From Salvator merianae (taxonomy: Eukaryota > Chordata > Lepidosauria > Squamata > Teiidae), in assembly GCA_003586115.2 (NCBI GenBank), contig QVOM02000103.1:4813837-4877836 (forward strand): a DNA stretch of 64,000 nucleotides, in the 5' to 3' direction. Within the stretch, counting starts at the first letter, position 1, and the number at the start of each line of letters is the position of its first letter. Made by a program: the position numbers and the translations under genes. Under the pieces are notes generated by a model. The model had not been told where the DNA came from, searched no databases, and worked only from the letters and a program-made list of their open reading frames with translations. This document shows, in pieces, positions 10,801-21,282 of the stretch.

Positions 10801-13427
10801 GCCACCCCCCACCCTGAGTTGACATACATCATGTCTTCTCATTAACTAAGCAAACTCATTTCTCCATTTCCCTGTCCCATGCTATAAGATGAGAAAGGTC
10901 AAACATTTACTTCTGTTTGGTGACATGAGATACATTCACAAAGAGGTTTTCCTGCCCTTAATCCTGGCATTTCCTTTTGTTCATGGGCCTACAGATTAGT
11001 GTTGTAGTTAGCGAGATCTTCTCTTCTCTTCTGAACTTTCATATGCAAACAAATCCTCTATTAACATTCCTCAACCTGATGTTCTAGACATGCATTTGCA
11101 GCAGGAACCACAAGAGATGGGATGGAGTGCTGTCCATGTTCCATATTCCATGTTCCTTATTCCACACTAAGAATAGGGTAAAGTAAGTAGCACTGTTCTA
11201 AATGTAGAGGTGTGCTGCTTGCATGCTGCCAAGGATGTCCTGGTTTTGTTCATAACAGCTGAGAAGAGGATTATTTACCCCCCACTAGCATTGATCATGA
11301 CAAGCAGGAAGGGGTCTGCTTTCCCTCTGCCATTTTCATGGCTTTGATCGTGAACAGGCAGGGGTGGGGCAACTTTTCCCCATCTTCAAAATTGGCATAA
11401 GGAACGCCTCAGCTTTGATTCTGATGGCAGTAAGCTTTTCAAACACAGGGCATGCTCCTGTGGACTATTTACTGTGTTTGAATACTAGGAATGCCACCAA
11501 GGGGGGGCACTATGTCTCCTGGCACTGCGGCAGAAGCACTGACCCTGCTGCAAGGAGAGCTGTTTGAAGTGATGTGAGAGCTCTTCAAAAAGCTTTATCA
11601 ATGAAGCGCTATAACAGCATTTGTGCTGGAGTGGTGTAAGAAGAGTGTGGCACCTGTCTTCCGACCCACTGGATGAACAATAAAAAGCCAATGTTGTATA
11701 GACACTGAACTCTCATGGCTCATTCAAAAATGATGATGCAGAAATCCTGCCTAATCCTCTCCAGTTTCAGCAAGTGTATATACCTATATATCTGTATATC
11801 TATATGTAAATCCATATGCATATATCCTTGAGGAGTACCAAAGCAGGTTGTTACAGTCACATTGTTACAATGTATATGACTGGAGCTGTGACAATGGTCC
11901 ACACTGTATATAGAGCACCAAATTTTTGTCAATTGTTCTGGACATGACACCATCTACTTGTGTGGGAGACATATCTGGCATTTCTGTGGCTGCCCTGGAC
12001 AAGTGCAGAATAGTCAGTTTGCTTGCCTTGCCTTCTCTCTCTTCTTTTCTAATAGTTTTTCCACCCCGTCTCCTCCTTCTGTGATTAGTCTTTACATTGT
12101 TAATCTACTTCAGGAAATGCCAATCTTTTTGAGTCCATCGAGACATTTGGAATTTGGGGGAAGGGGGTAATACTATCAACCCATCATTCATCCACCACCA
12201 AGAAACAGCTCAGTTTTGCAGATGATAGTAGAAACCATCAGAGACACTATGGCTAAGGGAGTTTATCTGACGATCAGTGAAAGGGACTTTGGAAAATGTT
12301 AGTTGTTTGCTGCAACCAGATGAATTTTAAACTTTGCTTAGGCATAACAAATCCTAAAATAATCAGGGGTGCCTCCGAAGGTCCACAGAGCTCAGGAGCT
12401 CTGCTGGCTACCATGGGTGATGCTGAAAATCCTTCTGACACATCCTTAGAAGTACTCTTGAGTTCCACAGTGCTCTTGAACATCTCTGAGGCAAGCTTTG
12501 GCCTATTTGCATTGTTTTATAGCATATAATATTTATATAAATATTATTTTATAATATCTGCATTTTGTACTTGAACTTGCTTCAAATTTATTGAAACTTG
12601 TTAGCCACTTTGAATACAATTTGAATACAATTTGCAGAGAACTGACATACTGTGGACATCATTACAGTGTTGAACATTGTATTATATAGGGAGACACACA
12701 GTTGGCCAGTTAGCTGGCTATGTCTGTTCTACCTGTATACTGCACTCCATTCTTAATACATTTGACTGAAAACTAAACTACATACTTCTGGTTCAGTCAT
12801 TATGTAAAGGTAATGGATGTAGTCTTCCAGAAAATTTATTCTCTCCAGCATCTCATCACATATTATAACTATGTCTTAGATTAAGAAACATATGGAAGCA
12901 TTTTAGTTTTAAAATGTGCCCCTTCCCCCACACTCCTGAAAAAAGGTACCATCTGTATGATTAGAACAGTAAATACATGCTAAAACAATTGCTTCACCTG
13001 CTAGCTTTCTGTCAGTTTTAACCCCTTGACCCTAGGGAGTTGATTCAGAACTTGACAATTTGAGTGAAATAATGCAGTCCAAAGAATTGGAACTCTCCCT
13101 TTTTATTGGATGTGCAACTCATTTTAGGTCCTTAAATTCAGGGTGTTCATATTCTGTTTTAATTCTGTGAATGCACTGCAAAATAAGATGAATATTTTTG
13201 CCTTAAGGAATAATATACTTCAGATTCTGCAAAGGCAGAAGAGAAACATGCTGCCAGATACAGGCCAACAGTGGGGCTGGTCTGCCAGTGAAGCTACATA
13301 GATGAACAGAACTAATGGAATGGAGTACAGCCATGGGCAGGTGGCACCTATTTTATGTCCCTTTTGTTAATGGTGATCAGTAGCATAATATCACTTATTT
13401 GAAATATTCACCCTGCATTGTTTACAA
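10801..13427. other. No recognised feature
   Basis: AT-rich sequence without clear repeat ends. A 13-bp direct duplication (TTTGAATACAATT) occurs at about 12611-12638. The phrase TTGTTAGCCACTTTGAATAC near 12598 resembles the 3' end of an L2/CR1-type LINE but is too short to call. Confidence 0.4.
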
Positions 13428-13560
13428 CCTTGTCATATTATTTATATATTTTACATACCACTTCTCATTAAAATATAATCTCAAAATGGTTTACATAATA
13501 TAGAGAATAAAAAGCAGCTAAAAATCATAATAGTTATATAAAAACATGATCAAAATCAAG
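13428..13560 (-). repeat. L2-type LINE 3' tail, antisense
   Basis: The + strand reads ATTATTTATATATTTTACATACCACTTCTCATT, then AATCTCAAAATGGTTTACA. This is the complement of the L2 3' untranslated end (…AAACCATTTTGAG…GGTATATAAAT-type). It matches the tails at 17447, 58322 and 58679. Only the tail is present; no ORF2 sequence adjoins it. Confidence 0.5.
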
Positions 13561-15138
13561 GATAGGGGAAACAAACCAAACTGAAAATACAGCAAAAGTC
13601 ATCATACCTGGAGTATCTTTTTTAGCTTTTATTTACTGACATAGGATATATGGCACTTGATTTCTCCCTTTCTTTAGCTCCTTTTGATTTTAGAGCTAAA
13701 AAGAAATTTGCTGGAAAGGATTAAAATAGCATATCTAAAGAACACTGTCAGGAACATGACCTACACCGGGTATATTTTCTGTTTTAAATCTTTCTTTGAA
13801 CACTGGATTCTGTAGACTACCTAGCAGCAATACCCGTTACAGCAGATGGCTGCACACCCATCAGTACATAGGGAAGATTTGTACAAACTGATTTAAATCT
13901 CTTGCCTCTCTCTTCTCATTCTCATTGTAGATTATGCATGTTGCCTGAAGTGTACAATATCGCTGTAAAAACCACCTGTGACAAAATCCTCTAACTGTAT
14001 AGGTATAGTTTCTGCTAACAACATTATGAACTACAGCAGTTGCAACAGTTGGTCAAGTATTTTTGCCTGTCAGGATTAGACCTTAGAGAAAGAATATTGT
14101 TTTCATAGCCAAAGAATTCTATCCCAGCTCCAGGGATTAAGAGTGAGGCATGAGCACCATTTCTGTACCTATGTGGCACCACACAGCTGGTGTCATAGCT
14201 GGTGAGGCAAGGCAATATAACGTTTAGTTGTGCCATAGCTGCCTGACCACTTCAGTGACTCGGTCTTTTTTTTCTTTTTTAAGGTTTTTGCTTTTACCCC
14301 TGAAATAATTTCAGAGTCTTTGTGAGTCCTCGTTTTTTTTTAAAATAAAAAATCCTAAAAAATTGGGGACTCTTCCCAGGATCCCCCCAGTAAGTAGGCT
14401 GCTAGACTGGATGCCTTCTACCTCTGACCTAATACACAAGGGAAAGGAACAATGGATTAATCTTTAAACAAATCTCAATTCCCCTCCCCAGAGAATGCAA
14501 TGGATAGGATGGGGACCTAACCATCTAGGAAGGGTTAGGCAAAAAGAAGTAAAAGGAACTCCATAGAATGATAATTACTGGCTGTGGCCAGGTGTATTTT
14601 GAAGTTAGTTTGAGTTCAAACATTCCTAAAAATCAAGAGAGACTGCTAAGGCACCTATACCGGGTTATGCTACCTATCACTGACAATTTTTAACTTTTCT
14701 CCAGAACTCTGTTGACATGCATCTAGAAGTACATTTTCTAACCAAAACTGGGAGAGAAACTTATGCTGAAATGTAATCTTACTGTGAAGCCATTTTGATG
14801 CTTGCAGTTATGTCTTGAAAACATTGCTAAGGTTTTTCATGTTTATATTTTTTCGCTTTTTGATAAAACTAGCACGCTAGTGGCCAGGTGTAAAATAAGG
14901 GTTTCTCAATACCTCAAACTTATTATTGTATTTTTGTTCACTTGAATTAGGCTTGCATAACCTGTCAGCAGACAGCCATAACTCTGTGAATGGGATGATG
15001 AATGACTGATGAATATTCTGTTCAAGGCCATGGTTGTCTATTATACATCTGTATTTGGCATGGCTGTTGATTTATAAAATAACAATTTTGTTTGTGTATG
15101 TATTTAGTGTTATATATGCATTGGATATTGTCAAATTT
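13561..15138. other. No recognised feature
   Basis: AT-rich sequence with two T/A-rich runs near 14270 and 14335. No recognisable repeat, exon or RNA gene. Confidence 0.4.
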
Positions 15139-15257
15139 ATTTTTGTTTATTTGTTTATTTAGTTGTATTGCTATCCCACCCTCTGCCTGAAGGTCTCAGG
15201 ATAGGTTATAGTAAAATCAGTTTAAAAACATACTTAAAAGTTAGCAAAAGCAATGAT
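15139..15257 (-). repeat. L2 LINE 3' tail, antisense (end of the copy at 15742-17446)
   Basis: TATTTAGTTGTATTGCTATCCCACCCTCTGCCTGAAGG-type sequence followed by CTCAGGATAGGTTATAG is the complement of the L2 3' end. It is cut off at 15258 by a MITE, and L2 coding sequence resumes beyond 15741, so the two pieces probably belong to one element. Confidence 0.6.
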
Positions 15258-15741
15258 GGGCCCACTTTGCACTTATCAGATATGGACAATTCCAGACCAA
15301 TCAAGAGTAAGGGAGGTTGGGGCTATTCACATTTTGTATGTTGGAGCATCCCCATTCTGTTCCAGCAGCGTGCGAAAATATGAATGGCTGAAACAGATTG
15401 CCAGTGCAGAGTCTGAGCCTCAGGTTTGGACTTTGCAGTGCAATCTGGAAACTGCAAATGACTGCACAGCATATGGAAGAGGTGCAGAGACACTGGGCCT
15501 GTCATTGAGAAGGCCTGAGCAGCCGGAAATGGCTACAGCCTCTCTGGATTCCAGATACCTGTGGAGAGTGCAAAAAGGCCCACTGTTCCCAGGCTGTTCC
15601 TCATAGTTCAGGTAAATTGTCCACAGCAGGAACAGCCTGGGGAGTACTCAGGCAGCCTCAAGCTGTGGCAGCATCCAAGTACAGCTGCAACATTCCAGCA
15701 GATGGTGTGGGATGCTCCTGCAGGTAAGTGCAGAAAGGCCC
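15258..15741. mobile_element. Harbinger-like MITE(s) inserted in L2; two alternative right ends
   Basis: Left end GGGCCCACTTTGCACTTATC. Two right ends of the same type follow: GAGTGCAAAAAGGCCC ending at 15581 and AAGTGCAGAAAGGCCC ending at 15741. The extra 160 bp may be a tandem or nested partial copy. No clear target duplication was found. GC content is higher than in the flanking LINE. Non-coding. Confidence 0.5.
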
Positions 15742-16336
15742 ACTGTGCCTGCATTGAGGGGACAAAGGCCAGGGCAAAGAGATGCATCGTCACTGAACAT
15801 CTGAAAATTTGAGTGCCTGACACACCTCAGAGGAGAGACTATTTCATAGCCTGGGGCTATCACTGAGAAGGTCCTCCTGCATGTCCCCACCTCCTTAACT
15901 GCTGACAGGGTGGCACCACCAAGGGTTCCTCACTGGTAGACCTTAAGGCACATGCAGGTCTGTATGGGAGGGGGAGTTAGATATTTGGGGTCTAAGCCGT
16001 TTAGTACCTTGAACTGGGCTTAGTAGCAAATAGGCAGTCGGTGCAGTTCTTTTAGGACCAGGATGCTATGTGTGTAGTCAACAGTGCCAGCAGCAGTCTA
16101 GCTGCTGCATTCTGTACCAGTTGTAGCTTCTGAGCTGCAAGGGCAGCCCCGTGTAGAGTGTATTACAATAGTTCAATCTGGAAGTTATTAGAGCTTCAGT
16201 GTGGCCGGACTGTCTCTGTCTAAAATGGATCATAGCTGGTGAACCACCCATTGCTGGAAATAGGTGCTCCTGGTCACTGCCTCCACTTGAGCTTCAAGTG
16301 CCAGCACAGAATTATGCACCAGTCCCTTCTAGGAGA

Positions 16337-16337
16337 A

Positions 16338-16384
<47 letters not shown>

Positions 16385-16426
16385 GAAGGAAGGAAGGAAG
16401 GAAGGAAGGAAGGAAGGAAGGAAGGA
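16337..16426 (+). repeat. Compound (AAAG)n(AAGG)n microsatellite
   Basis: About 48 bp of AAAG repeats change abruptly to about 42 bp of AAGG. It is pure purine on the + strand and lies inside the antisense L2. It creates spurious KERKKERK-type and SFLPSFLP-type reading frames on the two strands. Confidence 0.95.
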
Positions 16427-16656
16427 TTCCTCCCTTATTCATGGAATGAGACCCTGGAGCACACAGAAACTTCACCTTCTCTGAATTCAGTTTCAATTTA
16501 TTGGTTTCTATCCTACTCATTATTGTCTCCCAGCACCTGTCAAGCACTTTGACCACCTCTCCTGCATGAGATGAAATGGATGCATCTGGTGTCATCTGCC
16601 TGTTGTTGACACCTAGCTCCAAAACTCCTGATGACCTCTCCCAGCATCTCCACATA

Positions 16657-17100
16657 CATTTTCTAAAGGAGTTATTTATTAAGCGTAAAACCTCCTAATA
16701 CATAGAGATATTCTAAAAACAGCAATTAGTACAATTTATATTTTTGTTATTATAATTAATGACTTCTGATTTTCTTCTGAATGATTGATTGTTATCATTG
16801 ACTCTTTGCTTTGCTCCTCTTTTTTACTGTCCCAGTGTTTGTCTCTCATTGTTTTTCAAAATCTACAACTGGTAATTCATTCTCTGTTGTATGTAGATAG
16901 TCAATAAAGAGTTGCCAGTTCTTGACAAAAACTGATGCAGTTTTATCTCTTAATAAATTTGTTAATTTGTCAATTTCTGAAAAATCCATTAATTTTATAA
17001 TCCTGTCATCCCAATAATAGGATTTTCAGCATTTTCCATTGCTGCACATATCAGGCGTGCATCAATAACCATACATTGTAATATAACATTTTTTTTCTAA
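16657..17100 (-). repeat. L1-like LINE ORF2 C-terminal fragment nested in L2
   Basis: The complement of about 16860-17010 reads WDDRIIKLMDFSEIDKLTNL followed by LRDKTASVFVKNWQLFIDYL. This matches the form of the L1 ORF2 C-terminus (…KI..LM.MEKLT……W.PFI.YL). The L2 sequence is broken cleanly around it, and ACATTTTCTAA-like strings on both sides (about 16655 and 17088) could be a target duplication. No poly-A is obvious. The family call is from peptide form only. Confidence 0.5.
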
Positions 17101-17446
17101 CTCATATAAATGCTAAAGAGCATGAAAAGTAAAATTGATTCCTCTGGGACCACAAAAATGAGTTTCCAAGACATCAAGCAGAAGTTACCCACAGCTATTC
17201 TCTGGCATTGAGCTTGGAGATAGGAGTGTAACTATTGTAATGCGATGCCTCCAACTCCCACACTCTGTAGCCTTTCCAGAAGAATGCCATGGTCAATGGT
17301 GTCAAAAACTGCTGAGAGATGAAGAAGAACAGAGTGACACTCCTCCATGTTTATCCCACAGAAGGCCATCAGCCAGGACAAACAAGGAGGTTTCAGTGCC
17401 CTAACCAGGTCTGAAGCCAGATTGAAGTGGATAATCAGTTTATCTA

Positions 17447-18065
17447 TTTATTTTAGCATTTACATATTGCAGTTCACCCAGGGTGGGTTCCAACATTCAG
17501 TAAAAACAATAAAATAAATAAACGTGCAAAATTTACAAAATAAACCCTCCCTCCTTTGCAGAATAAAATTCAGAGGAAGCTTAACATCAGAGGCTTAGAT
17601 GAAGAGGTATGTTTTAATCAGGTGCTGGAAGCCATATAACATTGGTGCTTGGTGTTCCTCTTCTGGGAACTGTTTCAAAGCATCTTGACTTATGCTTGGT
17701 AATCAATAGACAATCAGTACAGATCTCTCAAGATCAGTTGTGATGTGCATCTGGTCAGCAACCCCCATCAGCAATTGAATTGCTGCATTCTGTACTGAAT
17801 TCTTCTTCTAGACTGTCTTCAAGAGTAGCCCTAAGTAGAGTGATTACAGTAGTTTAGTCTAAAGGTTACCAGAGAATGGGTGGTTTGTATCCAGGAAAGG
17901 CTGAAGCTGTTGGAGATGGAGGGAAGCATTCCTGGTGCTGCTGTCTCATGAGCCTCAAACAATAGTGTCAGATCCAGAACAATTCCCAGCTCCCTCACTC
18001 ATCCTTTCTGGAGCAAAATGAAACCCTCTAGAATCAGGTGTCCCCTACAATGTTAGTAGCACTTG
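17447..18065 (-). repeat. Second antisense L2 LINE copy, 3' tail and C-terminal region
   Basis: 17447-17530 (TTTATTTTAGCATTTACATA… and CACCCAGGGTGGGTTCC) is the antisense L2 3' tail. 17590-18040 repeats the C-terminal ORF2 region seen at 15800-16330 (compare CTGCTGCATTCTGTACCAG with TTGCTGCATTCTGTACTGAA, and the shared GTAGAGTG.ATTACA.TAGT). It is interrupted at about 18066 by a MITE cluster and resumes at 19134. Two L2 copies therefore lie head-to-tail in the same orientation. Confidence 0.65.
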
Positions 18066-18099
18066 TTAGTAGCAAGTGTGAACAAGCCCAGGGTCTCAG
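18066..18099. mobile_element. MITE right-end remnant
   Basis: GCAAGTGTGAACAAGCCC at 18074-18091 matches the right terminus of the family at 62091-63123 (ACAAGTGTGAACAGGCCC). It is followed by a 14-bp direct duplication of CAGGGTCTCAGATG. It appears to be a broken copy abutting the next element. Confidence 0.35.
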
Positions 18100-18762
18100 A
18101 TGCAGGGTCTCAGATGCCTGAAAACACACCCCAAGCTGGATAATGGCGTTCGCCAGTGCAAACGCCATTATCCAGCCCGATGCTCGCCACAACAGCGGCC
18201 AGCAAGCGTCAGGCTGCTCCCATGGCGACCGGGAGGCCGCGCGGTGATAATGTCATCACAGCGTGCCACGTGGGCCTCCCGGTCGCCTTGGCAGCAGCCT
18301 GATGCTTTGTAGGCTGCTGCCGCGGCGACCGCCATTCACGCCCGCGATCAGGCACCAGAACGTCAGACAGGGCACAGCGCCGCCTCGTCCAGCGTCCCTG
18401 GCCCGATCGCGGCGGCATGGGGTCCATTGGAGCCTCGTACGGGCCCATTCGGGCCCATGCGGTGGACTCCATTGCCCATCATGCATTGCGTGATCACATG
18501 GTCACGCAATGCATGATGGGAGGGCTGATCGCCCAGAAGATGGCTGCCGCCGGGTAAGTGCGGATGAATGCTTACCGGAACCAAACCCAATCGCGTTGGT
18601 GGGGATGCGGACTGCAAACTTCCTCACCACTGCTGGTTGGATTCCGGTAAGCATTGGGTGAAAGTGGGGGAATTTCAGGTGAGTTCGGGCCGGATGGAAG
18701 TGCGGAAGCTCCGTACTAGCATGCATCCCGAAGCTCACCTTTTGCTAAGTACAAACAGGCCC
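18100..18762 (+). mobile_element. Hairpin-rich Harbinger-like MITE, left-truncated copy
   Basis: It begins inside the family consensus (CCTGAAAACAcACCCCAAGC, as at 62174) and ends with the right terminus CTAAGTACAAACAGGCCC. Successive hairpins are visible. 18135-18150 with 18161-18176 have 16-bp perfect arms. 18224-18238 with 18273-18287 have 15-bp perfect arms that extend further with mismatches. 18475-18520 is a near-perfect 46-nt palindrome. AAGATGGCTGCC lies at 18537-18548. The sequence is very GC- and CpG-rich for this window, and the overlapping ORFs on both strands follow from the fold-back structure. No transposase. Confidence 0.7.
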
Positions 18763-18941
18763 TGTGTGGCAGCTAGTGAGGATTGGGCACAGCTATCAAC
18801 ATTCATACTGTGAATGCCAGTAGACAGCTTCAGGTCCAGTTTCTGGCCCCACAGTGTGAACAGTGTCGATGGTGTGTGGTCAATACCATGATAGAACAGA
18901 CTAATTAGCCTGTTTTATCATGGTAAGCATGAAAATGCCCC
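18763..18941. mobile_element. Adjoining MITE fragment
   Basis: Ends GGTAAGCATGAAAATGCCCC, matching the terminus type at 28350-28369 (GGTAAGTGTGAAAACACCCC). A hairpin of CCATGATA with TATCATGG spans about 18887-18924 around an ACTAATTAG core. The left boundary is not defined, so it may be a truncated copy or part of a composite with the element on its left. Confidence 0.4.
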
Positions 18942-18953
18942 CTGTGACACACA

Positions 18954-19133
18954 GGCTCTTTCTGCACTTGCCTTTATTCTGGATCATATTCCAGAACAGA
19001 GACCTGCTGTCCGCACACCAGTGGAGTTCACAGCAGGCCCTGTGTGGGGCCTGCCATAGTTTATACTAGTATGCAGATGGCAGGTCCCTATTCCAGGATA
19101 TAATCTAGAATAAGGCCAAGTGCAGAAAGGGCC
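18954..19133. mobile_element. Short MITE, 180 bp, long inverted repeats
   Basis: The left end GGCTCTTTCTGCACTTGCC, continuing TTTATTCTGGAT, and the right end (complement GGCCCTTTCTGCACTTGGCC, continuing TTATTCTAGAT) form inverted repeats of roughly 45 bp. The centre also contains the partial repeat GCAGGCCCTGTGTGGGGCCTGC. It is essentially one large fold-back. No target duplication could be confirmed. L2 sequence resumes directly after it. Confidence 0.65.
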
Positions 19134-19370
19134 AGTATCTCCATCTTATCTGCATTCAGTTCAAATTTTAGGTTCTCTACCAGCCCATTACAGTCTCTAA
19201 GCAGCAATGAAGCAGTTAGACTGACTTCAGTGTCTCAGAAATAAGGGACTCATGGTCACACGTATCAGATATCTTTGCTGCCCTGATAGAATCCAAAAGA
19301 TGTCCCCCATCCATAATCATCCAACCATCATACCACCTTAAGAGCTCATTAGAGCACTTGAATAGCAGAA
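19134..19370 (-). repeat. L2 LINE RT fragment, continuation of the copy at 17447-18065
   Basis: The complement of 19134-19185 reads ENLKFELNADKMEIL, the L2 block just downstream of the YADD box (…KLKLNSEKVKFL in the first copy). It follows the MITE cluster and continues the second L2 copy. Confidence 0.55.
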
Positions 19371-20045
19371 CAACTCTTCCTACTACTCTCCTTATGGCAA
19401 CCCTGCCACTACCATTACTAGAGCAGATCTGCCTGGTTTATTGCCATAGCCCTGGCAAGTCTTCAAACACAAGAAACATCCCACAGTGGCCTTGATCACA
19501 TCTCTGTCCATTAACATTGAAATTGGGAAATGAGAACTTCCTGGCTGTAATGATAGCACAGTGTGTGGCATGTAAGAAAAAACAAAACAAAACTTGAACT
19601 TCTTTAGACCCTGCAACTGCCTCTTGCTATTCCTGCAAGATGGCAAGGTGAAATCCCAGAGCAAGCCTGGCCCTTTACTGTTCTTGTGTTTCCCCCCCAG
19701 TGCTTCTGATGGTGAAATACGCAGAACTGCAAAAGCAGCCACCCTCATATTTATGCAGTGGGCATTTTCATCCAGGTTTGTCCTCTGCACTTGCACAGTG
19801 GATATTTTCCGAATGCACCAGGCATGTTAGGTTATTTCCTTATGCAGGAAAATCCAGGTTTGGAGTTCTTTATTCTGACATAGTGATATCCTGGGATTTT
19901 GTCCCTATCTCCTGGGACTATGTTGGGATTGCCATGGATATGTGTAGCCATCCCAATATGGTGCTGGAATATTCCCGGGTGTTGGAGGTTGTCTGAATAC
20001 AGCCTCTAAGATGTCTGCTATTAAAAGTCTTCTCATGCACAGGGT
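19371..20045. other. No recognised feature
   Basis: Sequence of mixed composition; frames of up to 134 codons on the minus strand have no recognised content. Could include decayed repeat. Confidence 0.35.
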
Positions 20046-20105
20046 CATAAGAACATAAGTGCCACACTCAATTGTACCCATGGACCAACTAGTCCAATAG
20101 TCTGC
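20046..20105 (-). repeat. CR1-type LINE 3' end, short antisense piece
   Basis: CATAAGAACATAAG followed by a diverged GACCAACTAGTCCAATAGTCTG block resembles the common sauropsid CR1 end that terminates in TTCTTATG-type repeats. A second example lies at 46079-46141. A short array of AGCCCACC units follows at about 20131-20154. Confidence 0.5.
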
Positions 20106-20357
20106 TTTTGATGGCAAACATCAGCATAAGAAAGCCCACCAGCCCACCAGCCCACCAATACACAATCACACAGGACAGCAGGACACAATCACACAGTTTC
20201 TTCTGCTTATAGACTCTTAAGAGCTGGCCTTAAGTACAGGACTAGATTTTTTCTTCCTGCCATTTGACTCTTGCTACTTTGTGCAATATAAGGAGTGATT
20301 ATGTACAAAGAGCAGCAGAAGGAAATAGTGAATACCTAGCAAACTGAGAATACCTGG

Positions 20358-20360
<3 letters not shown>

Positions 20361-20396
<36 letters not shown>
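20361..20396 (+). repeat. (AT)18 microsatellite
   Basis: Uninterrupted AT dinucleotides followed by a short ACAC stretch. Confidence 0.97.
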
Positions 20397-20406
<10 letters not shown>

Positions 20407-20701
20407 CTATATTTGAATATTAACGATCTTGTCTATGCATCCAGAGATCCTGGACAAGCAAATTCCAAATGTTTCATGTTTGTAAAGACTGCATAGGTTG
20501 TTCTTCTACATGTAATTTTTAAATGCACAGATTGAAAAGGAAGGGGTCTAGGAAAATGAAAGACTTCACATGATGGAATCCATCTCCTAATGTATAGAGA
20601 TGATTTTTATTATTTTCTATTTGCAACTCAAAAACAAGCAAAAACAAACGTTAAAAACTGATCTATCCCTCTTTACTAAAAACAGCTGTGGCAGAGTTAG
20701 T

Positions 20702-21282
20702 GGGCGTTTTCACACTTACCAGAGGAGAACATTCTAATTAGCAAGCTTCAGGCCAGTGAAAATGGAATCTGTTAAGTGCTATACGCACTTGCCAGCCAGG
20801 GAAATGACTCCAAGCTGACCAGCAGAGAGAGCAGTGCGGATGGGAATCCACTAGGCAGGAAGTGAGGTAACGAATCATAGAGGCACGGATGTGAAGATAC
20901 AGCTAGTAAGCCAAACCATAGAGCTACTGCTTCGAAGTTAGAAGAGCTCCTTTTGGAGCTGTCTTTGAAACAGCAGCCAGGGTGCGAAGCCCAAAGGGCA
21001 AACTGGGTTGCGAAGTAGCGGACCGAGTCTGCGCGGCCATGCCAGCCCCTCCCTGCCGCCATTTTGAGCCAGGAAGCACTGCGAAAGCAACTTCCCCGAT
21101 CTGTGCTTGATCTTGCAGGTCGGAATCAAGACAGCAAATTACTTGTCTAGCCTTCCCCAGCTTCAGGTGTGTATCAGGTGAGCCTCAATGAGAATCGGGA
21201 ATGGCACATGTATGCGGGAGTGCGAATGCTCCGTTCTAGCAAGCGGCCAAGAACGTTCTGCTTCGGAAGTGTGAACAGGCCC
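20702..21282 (+). mobile_element. Harbinger-like MITE, 581 bp, AGT target duplication (family B)
   Basis: Left end GGGCGTTTTCACACTTACC; right end GGAAGTGTGAACAGGCCC. AGT flanks both sides (20699-20701 and 21283-21285). The interior matches the reverse complement of 27801-28369, for example CTCCTTTTGGAGCTGTCTTT, AGTTAGAAGAGCT and the GCGAAGCCCAAAGGGCAAAC region. A canonical YY1-type GCCGCCATTTTG is at 21055-21066. There is no transposase; the 96-codon minus-strand frame is not a recognised protein. Confidence 0.8.

Larger units (their letters stand above)
15742..17446 (-). repeat. L2 LINE ORF2 remnant (reverse transcriptase and C-terminus), interrupted
   Basis: Read on the minus strand, 17281-17330 encodes FDTIDHGILLERL-like sequence, the L2 reverse-transcriptase block containing the DTxDHxILL signature. 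16427-16655 covers the region around the YADD box, here degraded to QQADDT, followed by NKLKLNSEKVKFLC. 15800-16330 is the C-terminal domain (LNYCNTLYTG-, TGLREH-type region). Frameshifts and stops make it a dead copy. It is interrupted by an AAAG/AAGG microsatellite (16337-16426) and an L1-like fragment (16657-17100). L2 elements encode an endonuclease-RT for target-primed reverse transcription; this copy lacks the 5' endonuclease part. Confidence 0.75.

Noticed and set aside
16329..16655. Novel repeat-rich protein (SFLPSFLP…)
   Set aside because: The repeated part is translated AAAG/AAGG microsatellite. Only the N-terminal part is real L2 RT sequence.
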